NCBI GenBank assembly: GCA_039545355.1
Contig: BCJJ01000042.1
Location: 1-64,000, forward strand
Direction of reading: 5' to 3'
Length of the DNA: 64,000 nucleotides
Source: Trichosporon coremiiforme
Lineage: Eukaryota > Basidiomycota > Tremellomycetes > Trichosporonales > Trichosporonaceae
Each line of letters opens with the position of its first letter. Within the stretch, counting starts at the first letter, position 1. Shown here piece by piece: positions 10,382-21,714 of this stretch. The position numbers were made by a program, and so were the translations under genes. The notes under the pieces were generated by a model that was given only the letters and a program-made list of their open reading frames with translations, was not told where the DNA came from and did no database searches.

Positions 10382-12514
10382 TGTCGCTGCGAGAATAACG
10401 ATGGGTTGTCGTGTGAGTGACTATTGTATGAGGAGGTGGCGAAATGGTCATGTCGCGGTGGACTCTTTAGGCCACGACGGTGGAGGTGTGGAGGTGGAGG
10501 CTGTGTCGGCATGGTCACGGGGGAGGGACACCGTGGGAGGTCTACCGCGATGAAGTGGAAACGCGCCATTGCTGATGCCATTTCTCTCTAACAACCTAAC
10601 AATCGCTGGGCCCGTTGGGCGGTATCATGCATGACTGCGCATCGCCCTCCTTTTTGTGTATCGGCGAGATATGCAGTCCGTGATCGGCGAGGTCCGCTTC
10701 ATCTGTGTCACAAGTGGAATGTGGCCATGACAGAACAAAGCGCAGTGCGATAGTAAGAACCACTTCTTAGCCAGGCGCGAGACAAGGTCTGTCACCAGTT
10801 TCATTGGCTTCTCTTCACCTTTGTGTTCTCCGCAGGACAACTCCGGTCTTGTGCGGCAGTCTGCAGAGATCCGCTCAAGTGCCACCAGCGGTATCGGCGA
10901 ACGCTATCGGCGTTGAGCGGGCAACCCTACGCTTCCGACCTCGGAAGCATCTTCCTTCGCTTGCAGCCTTACAAGCCGTGAAAGTTCGGTAATGGGTCGG
11001 ATAAATCCGTCTCAGACTCTCGATCGACGTTCGATTACGATTACGATTGAAGCCTACGTCTGTCTACCTAGCATCCTGGCAGCCACATACGGCGCGGTGT
11101 CGGCACGGGTGCGCCGTTGATTGAAGGGCTTGGCAAACTCGGATGATGCCGAATCATCTCATTATTTTGACGAGACTTGCGAGCTTTGCGAGGCCTTGCG
11201 AGATCGCAAGTTCCGAGGAACTCGGGATTGCGCAGTTTTGCTATGCATAGTGAATGCAGCAGGAGTGGCAAGCAATGGGCGGGCCGTACAATCGGGCCGC
11301 GCAAAATCGCTCGCCGAGAGGACTGGATCGTCGGACCGAGCCGTCCGCTCCATCATTGAGCATTGAGCGGACCTGACCTACGTCGGCGCGCTTGACTTTG
11401 GGAGGGGCCGAGACACCCCCTTGTGCCTCCCAGCATCTCAGCCCCGCAAAATCGCTCGTTGTTTCGCTCATCTGCGCTGCTTTGCGCCAAGCCCATCCAT
11501 TTGGAACCTGTTTGAAGCGTTGGAAAACGGCAATCTCCGCTTCTTTCATGTGGCGAGTACTTCAAGGTGGCGCACAGTCCTGTATGCACGGTGATTTGCC
11601 CGAGTGGTGCCAGCCAGGCAGATGAGATGCCAGCCGAGCACGGAATTCGGCTTCCTCCGTCACTTGTGTGCGCCGTCATTGTGCGCGCCCGCAGCCACTC
11701 GATCCGGCGGCATTGTAGCGCTCCACGCCGCAAAACACAGGGTTAGAGGCATCGGTGTCGGCCGTCCCCGACGCCAATGTGCATGTGACACCCATGTCAA
11801 CAATGCGGACAGAAACAGAAATGGCATTCGAATTTCGTTGGAGCTCCAATGGCTTCCCAGCTTGCCAGCCAGTGGACCAGCGGAGTACGTCGTTCGAAAA
11901 ATAGTGATGCAATCGACACCTTTGCGACACTCCGGTCCGGACCAGAGACGCTCATGTGACCATCCATTTCGGCAAGTCAGAGCACGGGGTTGAAAGCACG
12001 GTTTCTCCACACTCTCCACACCTACAGCAGAGGAGCAAAAGACGCAAATATAGCAAGGTGGGAAGAAACAAGGCGGGATTCGGCTCAATGCCGATTCGTT
12101 CGCTCGCACGACCGCTGCAGCGCTGCAGTGCGTCATGCTGGGCCCAGATCTCCTCGAATCGACGCATTGACAGTGCAATACTCGTGTGTTTGGTGCTATC
12201 AGTATACATGATTAGGTACAATGGGACTAGAGAGACGAGAAAAGCAAAAGAATGAAAAGCCGCGGCTTTCTACCTGGGCTCCAACGAAACGTGCGGGGCC
12301 ATGTTCCGCTCGCATGCCAGAGAGGCCAGAGGAAGGAAAGCCGGGAGGGGGAAAGATGTGTGACCCAAATGGCGAATGGCGGAAATGAGCACTAGATCGA
12401 GATACGAATAGAACCTCGCACGGCATGCACGGCAGTCGAGCGCCGGCTCCAGCACGGCGGTACGCACGAAACGCAGAATGGCAATCGGAGCTGGCCGTCA
12501 TACCGCATCGGGGA
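10382..12514. other. Intergenic region with small repeats
   Basis: About 2.1 kb with no supported gene. The 14-mer cgcaaaatcgctcg occurs twice (11300-11313 and 11445-11458), and a short gattac-type tandem lies at about 11029-11050. The part next to 10381 is the presumed promoter of the GGPP synthase gene. Confidence 0.45.
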
Positions 12515-13226
12515 TCAAGTGGCAGTGTTGACCTCGGCGGGCTGGCCGTTCTCACCGTTCTGCATTGTCGTCGCCGGTGTCACCGATTCTGTCGCCAGTG
12601 CCGCCGCTGATGTCTCCGTCTTGACGATCACGGGCTTCTCATCCTTCGTCTCCGCGACGGGACTCGTGACGCGCGAGGCGGCGCGCGAGCTGTTCGCCGA
12701 TGCGGCCGAGGCCGCCTTCTTCTTCATGCACATGCGCTTCGCCAGTAAGGCGGGCGAGTCCTCGCACTGCCTCTTCCGTGGCGAGGGGGGCCTGCTCGCC
12801 GTCGGCGTGACTGTGTCGTCGTACCACTTGGCAGGCGCTTGAGGGGGGTATGAGCACGGCGCGGGTTTTGGCTTCTCCTGCTGTTCTGTTCGCACGGGGG
12901 ATGTGGGGCGCGACAAGCGTTCGGGAGCAGGGCAGCGCACGACGGGCTGCGCGATGATGGCGCGGGGAGGCTCAGGGCAGTTCACGATCGCACCACCTTT
13001 GCCTGTTTGTCAGCGGACGCAAGTTAAGAAAGCGAGGTGGGAGGGCGATGTGATGCTTACTCAGGTACGCGGCGTAGTCTGCGTCGAGCCGTCCACGCGT
13101 CTGCGGGAAGGACGTCGGCTGGTCGGCGACGGTCTTCTTCGAGGTGCACGAACACGAGCACGACTTGTAGACACTCGAGTCGGCAATGGGGTGCGCAGGT
13201 GGCGGCGAGTTGAACATGGGGAACAT
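12515..13226 (-). CDS. Hypothetical protein, Cys-rich N-terminus, disordered C-terminus
   Basis: Two exons (13226-13061 and 13002-12515) join in phase to 217 aa; the splice A|GTAAGC to CAG|GC restores AYLSKGGAIVNCPEPP. A short run SCSCTSK lies near residue 23. The rest is rich in Pro, Ser, Thr and Ala, with a basic patch KRMCMKKKAA that could act as a nuclear localisation signal. No known domain is recognised. The clean splice and the long open second exon support a real gene. The 3' end lies far from any neighbour, so it is probably transcribed alone. Confidence 0.6.
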
Positions 13227-13986
13227 GCTGGCTAGTTGATAAGGCCCGCGGGCCCGCTAGGCGGTAAAAGTTGAGATGCTTGTGCTGGGTACTAGAAGAG
13301 AAGAGAAAAGGAGAAGCGAATGCGGGTTGTTGTTGGAGGAAGGACAAGCGAGGCTGACTGAGAGGGCTGCGATGACGGTGTCTTGTGGCCGGGGTCGATG
13401 ATTGATCTCGTAGGACCGAGGGGCCGAGGGCACCAGGTAGGGAGCAAGGGATAACAACTTTGCTTGCAGTGGACGGACAAGTCCGACGGTTCGACCGCTT
13501 GTGCCGCCGCCAGCATTGCCAGTGGCCAGGTCCCAGCCCAGCCAGGCGAGCCAGGGCAAGGTAGGCCGGCTAGGCCGCTCACGAACGCGCGCTGACGAGC
13601 TTTGGATCTCACCCCCTGCCGTCGATCGCTTCAAAGTGGACGGAACCTTTTTCCATGTCTCTCTCGGAACGATTCGGAATCCGCCAGGCTTCGACACGGA
13701 TAAATCCGCACTTAACCGAAAGTCAGCTGCAGTGACGCTCGTGCACATGGCAAAATCCCATAGCCGGCGGCACTGGACGCCCTGTCCAACTGACCCCTCG
13801 TCCGCCATCGACCGCTCATCGCCGTCATCTCTTGTCCACCTGTCACGCACCTCGCGACCTGGGCGCGCCATGACCAATGCACAATCACTCGCTGCCCTCC
13901 GCAGACCGCCCATGACCGCCCATGACCGCTCACGATAGCCAGACCATAACACACTATCCACGCTATGCTGCTAGGCTACATGCATA
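13227..13986. other. Intergenic, orphan gene promoter and STN1 3' flank
   Basis: Holds the presumed promoter of the orphan gene and the 3' region of STN1. A short direct repeat gcccatgaccgcccatgacc lies at about 13908-13927. An open frame of 234 codons on the minus strand looks compositionally random and is not called. Confidence 0.45.
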
Positions 13987-16085
13987 CTAGTACAACCTTC
14001 GGTTCTTGCCCCACTCGTACGCCTCGCCCACAGCCCAGTCCCCAACGTGCTGGTACCGCCCGTCCCCCCACTTCTGCAGTGCCCGGGTCACGTTGCTGAC
14101 GATATCCGCCTCGAGGTTGACACCTCGTTGCCGCTCAGCCTTGCTCCGGAACACGTTGCTGAGGCGCACCTTCTCCTGTCGCACGAGTGGCACCATGAGC
14201 GGCGCAAGCAGCTCTGGAGAGACAGGCAGGTAAGACTCTGCCCGTGACCCGTACGGCGCTGGGATGCAGATGAGTCCGCCCTCTCCCATTATGACGCGGA
14301 TCGCCCAGGCCACTAGGTATCGAACCTTGACTGCCATCTCCTCACTATCCAGCTTCCAATGCCCTTTACTGCGCCCCTTGTCGAGTCGCGCCTGGATCTT
14401 ACGGCGGTCGCGGTCCGTCAAGGTGCCATTGACCTCGCGCTCCCTCATGGCTGCCTCTTCCTTCTTCGCCCTGCGGGTAACGACGAGTGACGCCAGAGTC
14501 GCGAGTACTTCGTCCTTCATCAGAGACTCCACGGTGAGCACGGGGAGAGCTTGAGCACCGACGCCGTTCCACTCCAGAGATGCAGGCTCCTGCGTGCCAC
14601 GCCGCCGAGTAGGAGTCGGGCTCCCTGGATCGGGTCGCCTGGTGCTTCGTCGCGTTTCGCGATCGCATTCACGCTCGGTCCTCGATCGCAATGCGGGGCT
14701 GCTCTCCGGTGTCTGTGGAGGCGAGGAGATGACGATGGGATCTGTCCGTGTTCCAGATCGGCGGGACCTGGCTGGGCGCTCTGACGCGATCGAGTCTTTC
14801 CGATTTCTGAGCTCTTGTTCGCGATCTACCCGTGCGCCGGACGTTTTGGACGGTGTCCCGAGCGCACACGCCTTTGTTCGGAGGCCGGCTTTAGGTGTGT
14901 CGTTGGCATATTTCGCAAGCGGTGTGTTGAACGACGTGCTGCACGTCAGAGCACCAGGGAGGACGCGGAAGGTTTGTGTCTGTAAAGGACGCATGGCCTC
15001 TCGGTATTCCGGAAATCTTTGCGCGAGCGCAGGGACATACTGGTCCTGAAGCAGAACACTGTCGCCCTGCGTTTCAGCACAGAGCTGGAGGGCCCTGCGT
15101 ATCGCCTTCTTCGTTTCTCGACGAACGTGATCGGCCAGATAGTACTTGAACGTGGCATCTGTGTGGCGTGAGGATGAAAGTCGGGACGGATGGCGCAGTG
15201 GTCGGTCGTCATCCGACTCCTCGTCATATCCGTACTCGCTCGGTGCGATGGACGATAGGATGCTCTTGCCAGGCGATGACGCTGAGGGCGTGGGTGGAAG
15301 CGAGGCCGGCGGTCGTGATATGGTGAAGGGTTGCGAGTAAAGAGTGCGATGCAGCTCCCGAACCATTGTAACGTGCTCATACAGCTCATCCGGCCAGACC
15401 GTTTCTGATGTCAGTTAGGCTTTGGAGCGCACGCCTCAACGTACGGATTGAGCCACCATCGGAAACCAGATCCACAGCCACCTGCCTGATGACTTCTGGT
15501 CCAGACCACTTCGGTCTTGTCCACTGGTCCACGCGTCCAACGACTCGCACCGTATCACCAACTCGAACGTCTGGTACGACATATCTCTTGATCAACGGGT
15601 GCTTGGGTGGCGGCTGCCGAGCTCTCCGTTCCTGAGCAGTTCGGAACGTGGTGGTAGATGCCTGTTGCAATGCGGGCGTCTTCACCTCAACGCTCTTCAA
15701 GAAAACAATGATAGGCAGTGTGCACCCGCTGTGATCATCCACTGGTATTCGTCAGCTCACGTGTTGCAGCCACGAGCTCACAGGTTATGGTCACAGTGGT
15801 ATCTTTCCGGTCCACACCAGCGACGAATCCAACAAGTTCAACTGTCTGGCAAGGAAAGCAGCGGAGAAAGAAAACATCTGCAGTCAGCTTCGAAAGGGAT
15901 TCTTGTAGCTCACCCTTGGGCACAGTCTTGATCCCCCCGCACACCTCGGTGACCGTTCGCAGCCTGACAATGTCATCGATCCGGCATGTCGCGACAGCCT
16001 CTCTCCGGGTAACCCAGGTTCTCAGCGTCGACAGAGACGGGATGTCGAGTTTCTCCTTCGATGTGGAGGCATGTCTGCTGGTCAT
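13987..16085 (-). CDS. STN1: STN1, CST telomere-capping complex subunit
   Basis: Four exons (16085-15914, 15877-15782, 15741-15445, 15404-13987) join in phase to 660 aa. The N-terminal third reads as an Stn1/RPA2-like OB fold: KDVFFLRCFPCQTVELVGF, then VAGVDRKDTTVTITLDDHSG, then VGDTVRVVGRVDQWTRP before RQVAVDLVSDGGSI. Stn1 binds single-stranded telomeric DNA with Ten1 and recruits or limits Pol alpha-primase. A middle low-complexity Ser/Pro/Arg region is followed by a more ordered C-terminus where Stn1 proteins carry winged helices. The first intron is 36 nt, very short, and in frame, so its removal is inferred from the conserved OB sequence. The gene is divergent from SURF1 across about 225 bp. 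Confidence 0.8.
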
Positions 16086-16310
16086 TTGAGGTCATGGGGC
16101 CGGTGCCCCTCGTCAAGAGGTCGAGAGTGTCAATATGGACCCAACTTTGTTGTTGTTGTGACTGCTGACTGGATCGTAATCTCACGTGGTCGGTTCGGAA
16201 TCAAAATATTCGGAGTTGCACTCGGACTCCGAACCTTACATCTCGGCGACTGGGCAACCGTGAAGGTCAGTTCGCCAGCGATACCAGCCTGTTGCTCCAC
16301 ATTCACCACC
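16086..16310. promoter_or_regulatory. Bidirectional promoter region STN1/SURF1
   Basis: 225 bp separate the start codons of the divergent STN1 (minus) and SURF1 (plus) genes, so both core promoters must lie here or overlap the genes. No convincing TATA box was seen. Confidence 0.5.
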
Positions 16311-17369
16311 ATGTCGAGACCATTCATATTCTCGGCTCTACGGGGCGCGTTCCGTCCTCGCGCGGCCGGCACTGGCTTCGCTGGAGCCTCTTTCCGTTTC
16401 CAGCAGCGACGAAACGCTGGTACCATCACCTCGACCTCGCTCAAGTCAACCGTCTTCCGCCCTATTACCCTCGTTCTTCTCATCGCCCCGCTTCTCACCG
16501 GATACCTTGGAGTATGGCAGGTTCAGCGTCTCAAGTGGAAGCTCGCCCTCATCGACGAGGTCGAGCACAATCTCTCTAAGGAACCTCTGCCCCTGCCTGG
16601 AAAAGTCAAGTGAGTGGCAAGCTAATGGAACGCTGTCCTTTTCAGCTAACTGTGCAGCATGAACGCTCTCCCCGACTTCGCCTTCCGCCGCGTACTGGTC
16701 CGCGGCAAGTTCACCGGTCCCCCCATTCTTCAGGGTCCGCAGACCCGTGACGGAGTTGCCGGCTACCACCTCATCCTTCCCTTCAACCGCAGTGAGCACG
16801 GCGGCTCGACCATTCTCGTCAACCGCGGCTTCATCAAGACTGCTGAGGGTGACGAGATTCGTCGTGGACAGCGCCCGGTTCCGGGTCTGGGACCCAACGG
16901 CGAGCCCGGATCCGAGGTCGTTGTCGAGGGCATGATTACCAAGATTGACCCCGCCGCTAAGAGTTACTTCACGCCCGAGAACAAGCCTGAGCAGGGAGAT
17001 TGGTATTGGAAGGACATCCCCACCATGACTGAGTTTGCTGGTGGCGAGCAGAACGATGTCCAGCCCGTCCTGATTGATGTCATTGACAGTGAGCTTCGCA
17101 ATGCCGTAGATTAGCTAACGTGCAGCCGAGAACACCCCTGCGTCGCTGCGGTTGTCGAGGGGCGAGCCTGTTGGCCGTCCTCCTACCATTGAGCTGAGGA
17201 ACCAGCACATGACCTACGCTATCACTTGGTGAGTTACGACGCTGAGCTTTCAACTAACGGAAGGTTCTCGCTCTGTGCCGCTACTTCGGCGATGCTGGCC
17301 ATGGTTATCGCGAAGGGCCGGACCAGGAAGATGCCCGCGCGCCGCGCGTTCGGAGAGAAGAGGCGATGA
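16311..17369 (+). CDS. SHY1: SURF1/SHY1 cytochrome c oxidase assembly factor
   Basis: Four exons (16311-16609, 16658-17088, 17126-17228, 17264-17369) give 312 aa. The family layout is complete: an N-terminal presequence rich in Arg and Ala, a first membrane span near residues 50-70 (ITLVLLIAPLLTGYLGVWQ), then RLKWK, the VLVRGKF and PQTRDGVAGYHLI segments, ILVNRGFI, WYWKDIPTM, and a second membrane span just before the basic C-terminus. It is a mitochondrial inner-membrane protein that helps insert heme a into Cox1. All introns have GTGAGT/GTGAGC-like donors and CTAAC branch sites. The gene runs head-to-tail into SEC62, about 270 bp downstream. Confidence 0.93.
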
Positions 17370-17635
17370 GCACTATCATTTTGTACAACATCTTATCAAC
17401 GTTGCATGCATAAATCCCACTCTTGATACCTTGACATTTGACGTATTGTCACGCCTGCATTGTTCCGGAGAGAGTTAGCTTGCAGGCTGAAACCGAAGGT
17501 GTGGGCGTCGCTGGTCTCCGGTGCCTGGATCCGGCCCCGTCTCTTTTAATCCACGTGTATCGCCTCATACACGTCTAACCGCTGATGTCGTGTTTCCAAC
17601 CGTCCCTCCATCCCCCATCTTACTCATCATCCACC

Positions 17636-19131
17636 ATGCCTCCTCCCCCCGACGCCACCTCCGTCGTGGATGCCCAGTGAGTAGCTTTCGTCTTTACAAC
17701 GCAGGGAAGCTGACGTTTCAGGAAGCGGGTGAGTATTCGTTTCGGTCGTGTGCGACTTTTCCGCCCTCGGTCATGGTTCGCGAGCCTCCACGACAGCGTA
17801 GAGGGCGGTGTCACCGACGCATCGTGTTGCGACGCAGGGGAGTGGACGGATGGTTGTTCAGACATCTTTTGCTGCGAACTGGGGACCGCCGCTGAGTCAG
17901 CTGCGGAAGAGTGCCTCGCCTGCTGCATGCGCCGATTGCAAGCGCAGCAAGCGATACAGGTGGACGCGCGGCGCACGCGCGGCGAGTTCGATAGCGCCAT
18001 GCTTGGCTCGCGCCAGCGCGAACGCAGCAGAGAGGTGGATCTGGCTGTGTGCCGGTATCTGGCCTCCTATGGCAGTCAGACTTTCACAAAACACGTACAT
18101 CGGATATGCATCAGACCGCTAACCCCAGGCGGCTCCCGAGCTGAAGGCTGTCGCGGACTTCCTTCGCGGCAAGAACGGACCGAAAGTCCGCCGTGGAGTG
18201 CTGAACGGCAAGCGTGTTGACTTCTTCAAGGGTGAGTCTCAGCTATCCTGCCCGCTGTGAAGCTGACGTTCAGGCAAGACGGCTGTCCGAGTTCTGCTAG
18301 GCCCTCAGTACCAGAAGCTGAAGAAAGTCCCCGCCGTGACGAATGAGCAGGAGGCGCATGAGCTCATGACGAAGGTGCTGCCTTTGTGAGTGTGAACGCA
18401 GCTCTCACTCCGGTGCCGGTGTAGCTGTAGCTGACAGCCAGCGGCTTCTTCCTCCGTGTTGATCGCCCGAATGTGGACCCGCCTCCTCCCAGCGGTGTCC
18501 CCAAGCCGCTGCAGCTGGCGCAGCAGCAGTCCTTCGCCCCTGACGTCTACTATGCGTGGTTCTACGATGGAAGCCCCTTCTGGAACATTGTCGGTGGTAT
18601 CGCCATGGTCGCCGTTATGCTCGCGGGTGTCATGTTCCCGCTGTGGCCGACAAAGCTCCGCGTCGGTGTGTGGTACCTCTCGGTTGCCGCGCTTTGCATG
18701 GTCGGACTGTTTATCGTGATCGCAATCGTCCGTCTCATTCTCTGGTGCATCACCAAGCTCGCCATGCCGAAAGCGATCTGGATCTTCCCCAACCTCTTCG
18801 AGGACGTCGGATTCGTGAGTCCAGCAACCAGACGACCGGGCAAAACTAACATCAGGTCGACTCGTTCATTCCCGCTTGGCAGTGGGACGAGCCCAAGAAA
18901 AAGAAGCTCCGCAAGGTCGGCGAGAAGCGCAGGAAGGAGAAGCGGGAGAAGCGTGCCGCAGTCGCCGCCGCTAACAACGCGCCCGTCGCGCCGGCTGGAA
19001 ACGACAGCCCCGCCCCCTCTGCCTCCCCCGCGCCCGGCGGATCGACCGCGACCGCCACCGGCGCCGAGGCCCCCATCACTCACGCCCACCGCCGCCAGGC
19101 GACGGTCGAGGACGTCGAGGACGAAAACTAA
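17636..19131 (+). CDS. SEC62: SEC62, ER protein translocation subunit
   Basis: Six exons (17636-17676, 17722-17728, 18129-18231, 18274-18385, 18442-18814, 18856-19131) give 303 aa. The N-terminal cytosolic domain reads AAPELKAVADFLRGKNGPK, VRRGVLNGKRVDFFKGKTAV and VLLGPQYQKLKKVP. GFFLRVDR and two adjacent hydrophobic spans at about residues 130-180 (WNIVGGIAMVAVMLAGVMF and a second ending LILWCITK) follow, and then a highly basic, then acidic tail. Sec62 works with Sec63 and the Sec61 channel in post-translational import into the ER. Exon 2 is a 7-nt micro-exon, and intron 2 (17729-18128) is 400 nt, eight times longer than its neighbours. The model is supported by exact phase and by Sec62 similarity on both sides. 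Confidence 0.88.
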
Positions 19132-19383
19132 GTAGACTAGTACCAATGCATACGCTCCCTATACCCTACAACCCGCTACCGGAGCGCCTGAGGGCTGGCA
19201 TCCAGCAGCGCACTTCATACAACTCCTCCGGCTGTAGAATGTCAGATACATTCAACATGCAGTTCACCTCCCGGCCGCTTCGTGGACACCTCATGTCGCA
19301 GCTCACCCACCCTTGCAACTACAGCGCTGGAGACGTCTACCGATCTGCAGTTGTCAGCTCTGTGACATACCCCGATATCTCAC

Positions 19384-20111
19384 CTAAAACGATCCCCTCG
19401 GCACCTGGGGCAACCCCTGCGCGGTCTCCTTGGCCTTCTTGTTCATCTCCTTCCTCCGGAGTTCATTCCGTCTCGCCTCAAAGATATGTCTGTGGAGGGC
19501 ATACTTGTTATGCGTCGTGACATTGCTGGACGGCACGCCCGTCATCTCCCCCGCAGGCGACGCAGGCGTGGGCGCGGGACTCTTGGCGCCGCTCTCCTCA
19601 CTGGGGCTGCCCGAGATGAGCTTGGACCCCATTTCAAGCGCGGAGCCGAGGAAGCCCTTCTTCTCGTCCTTGCTGTCGTCCTTCTCGTCGTCCTTCTTCG
19701 CCTGGGCTGCTGTACGCCGCGCCTCCCGCGCTTGGTACTCGGACACGACCTTGCGGATGTCCTCCTGCGTCGGGCCCTGGGCTGGGGCGGCGAGCTTGGT
19801 CGCGCTGTCGTCAGCTTACCGCTGCAATAAGGAAGCTGGGAACGCACAATCCGCTGAACGTTAGCTATAGCAAGACACAGGTAGCCTACGGATCACTCAG
19901 ATGGCCGTCACAGGTGTAGAGGAAGTCCTCGGTCTTGATGGTCGCGAGCACAGTCTGCGTCGGCCGGTTGCAGATGTAGCATGGCCGCGCCGTTGCTGTT
20001 TTCTGGGGCGTCAGCAGTCTTGTCGCAGGCTCCTGGACAGCTCGACGCCCGGGGACTCGCGCAGCTGTAACTCACCCGCTCGTAGTAGACGTTCTGGAGT
20101 GGTGTCGTCAT
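19384..20111 (-). CDS. VFA1: VFA1-like Vps4-associated protein
   Basis: Minus-strand exons 20111-20076, 20002-19890 and 19804-19384 are firm. An additional 6-nt exon at 19853-19848 is proposed; frame is kept with it (191 aa) or without it (189 aa). The N-terminus has the pattern of Vfa1: NVYYER, then PCYICNRPT, TEDFLYTCDGHLSDP, so a small Cys/His metal site is likely. With the micro-exon the next residues read GFATK, close to the GFASP usual at this site. A Lys/Asp-rich middle follows. The end YALHRHIF, RRNELRRKE, LPQVPRGSF resembles the C-terminal Vps4-binding part. It acts at endosomes as a partner of the AAA ATPase Vps4. It is convergent with SEC62 and divergent from UPF3. Confidence 0.8.
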
Positions 20112-20337
20112 GATCGTGTGGTGAATGGAGCAACAGTCAAGGTGCCCCGAAGGTGGCCGGTGGAGGTTGGGCAGAATCAACAAATGACGCCGCCGCGCCG
20201 CAGCCCGCAGATTCAGTGTCATGTTCGATCGCTGCATTTTGTCCTTCCTCCACGCCACCGTCCTTTGCCACCGTCTTGCCTTCCGTTCCCTCTGGTAAGC
20301 TAACAAGAGCGCACTGATGAGCTGACAGCAGCGCAAA
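20112..20337. promoter_or_regulatory. Bidirectional promoter region VFA1/UPF3 with leader intron
   Basis: 226 bp between divergent start codons. A short leader intron for UPF3 is plausible: GTAAGC at 20295 and CTGACAGCAG ending at 20331, six bases before the UPF3 ATG. Confidence 0.45.
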
Positions 20338-21639
20338 ATGGTGAACAAGGCGCCCGCTCCGCGATTAAAGCTCGTCGTGCGCCGGCTCCCGCCCACTCTG
20401 CCCGAGGCGACGTTCTGGGCCGTTGTCGAGCCGTGGACCTCGGGCGCGCTCTGGAAGCGATACGTCCAGGGCCGGCCGGGTGACAAGTGAGTCGTTCTTC
20501 ACTCTGCCAGCTTCACCGGCGAACTCAGCTGACATCAGTTTCGGCGCACACCCCGTACACTCGCGCGCGTACATCCTGATGCCGGACGTTGCGTCGATCG
20601 TCGCCTTCCACACCGCGTTTGACGGACACCTCTTCCGCTCCAAGACTGGTAAGCTGCGCTTGAACGATTGTAGCTGACATGATAAGGACAGGAGTTCCAG
20701 GCTGTCGTCGAGTTCGCCCCCGTTGAGAAGACACCGTACCGCATCAAGGAGAAGAAGGACGCGAAGCAGAGCACGATCGATAATGGTGAGCTAAGCCTAC
20801 CGTCAATAAGCTAACGCCCAGACCCGGACTACCTCTCCTTCCTCACTGCTCGGGATAGTGTCCCCGAGCCCGTCGAGGTGACCGGTACGTACCCCTCTCC
20901 CTGTCGCTCACAGCTTGCCATTCGAGCAGGTGAAGCTGACAGCCCAGTCTCCACGCCCGTCGCCCCGCCAGAGTCCACCCCCCTCTTGGACGCGCTTAGG
21001 GCGCAAGCGTCCAAGAGCAAGCAGAAGCAGGCCAAGAAGAAGGAGAAGGCGGAAAAGGCAAAGAACGCTGCCCTGGCGTCCGTAGCCGACGCAGCGAAAC
21101 ACCGCGCCCCCACGGGCGGAAACGTAGTCATGGTCGCTGGTGCCGGGCGCGAAGTGTACGTCCAAGACGCGGGCGCAGCAGGCTCAGAGGAGACGTCGAA
21201 GGATTCGAAGGACAAGAAGAAGGCGCCGAGACGGAAGAAGGGCAAGAAAGCTGACGCGGCTCCCACCGGCGCCGAAGGCGGCGGAGGCAAGGACGACGCC
21301 GGCGAGCCGTCCGCATCTGGCCAACAACAAGGCGGACAACAAGGCGGGGAGAAAAAGTCCAAGCCGAAACCGAAGAAGAAGCCGCAGGAGAAGAAACAGA
21401 AGGAGGAGCAGAAAGAGGGCGACGACAACGCTGCCCCAGCAGGTGAGGGGGAGGAGAAGAAGCCGAAGAGCCGGAATCGTGGTCGCGGACGAGGAGGCGG
21501 TGGGAATAAGGAGGGCAATGGTGGGGAGGCGAAGGAGGGCGGCGGCGGCCAGAACAAGCCGCCGAAACAGAAGAAACCGCGCGAGCCCCGCGAGCCCAAG
21601 AACGAGGTCAAGGCGAGCGAGGCGCGGATAGACATGTAG
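20338..21639 (+). CDS. UPF3: UPF3, nonsense-mediated mRNA decay factor
   Basis: Five exons (20338-20486, 20539-20648, 20687-20785, 20822-20884, 20948-21639) give 370 aa. The first half is a Smg4/UPF3 RRM-like domain: LKLVVRRLPPTLPEATFW, GAHPVHSRAYILMPD, FDGHLFRSKTG, FQAVVEFAPVEKTPYR and DPDYLSFL. Upf3 links Upf1-Upf2 to terminating ribosomes and exon-junction complexes. The second half is very rich in Lys, Glu, Gly and Pro, as often seen in this family, and ends in basic repeats. Intron 2 must use an AAG acceptor (at 20686) to keep frame. The last intron is 63 nt and in frame, so readthrough would stay open; splicing is preferred because it has good donor and branch signals. Confidence 0.88.
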
Positions 21640-21714
21640 CTCTTGTTGATGTAACAACTGTGCATAGATATCTACAACTTGCACACCGCTGTGAGATCGA
21701 AGCATCGCTCCGTC

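Noticed and set aside
13257..13961. 234-codon minus-strand frame
   Set aside because: Random-looking composition, no domain, no splice support; lies in the promoter and 3' flank between two better genes.
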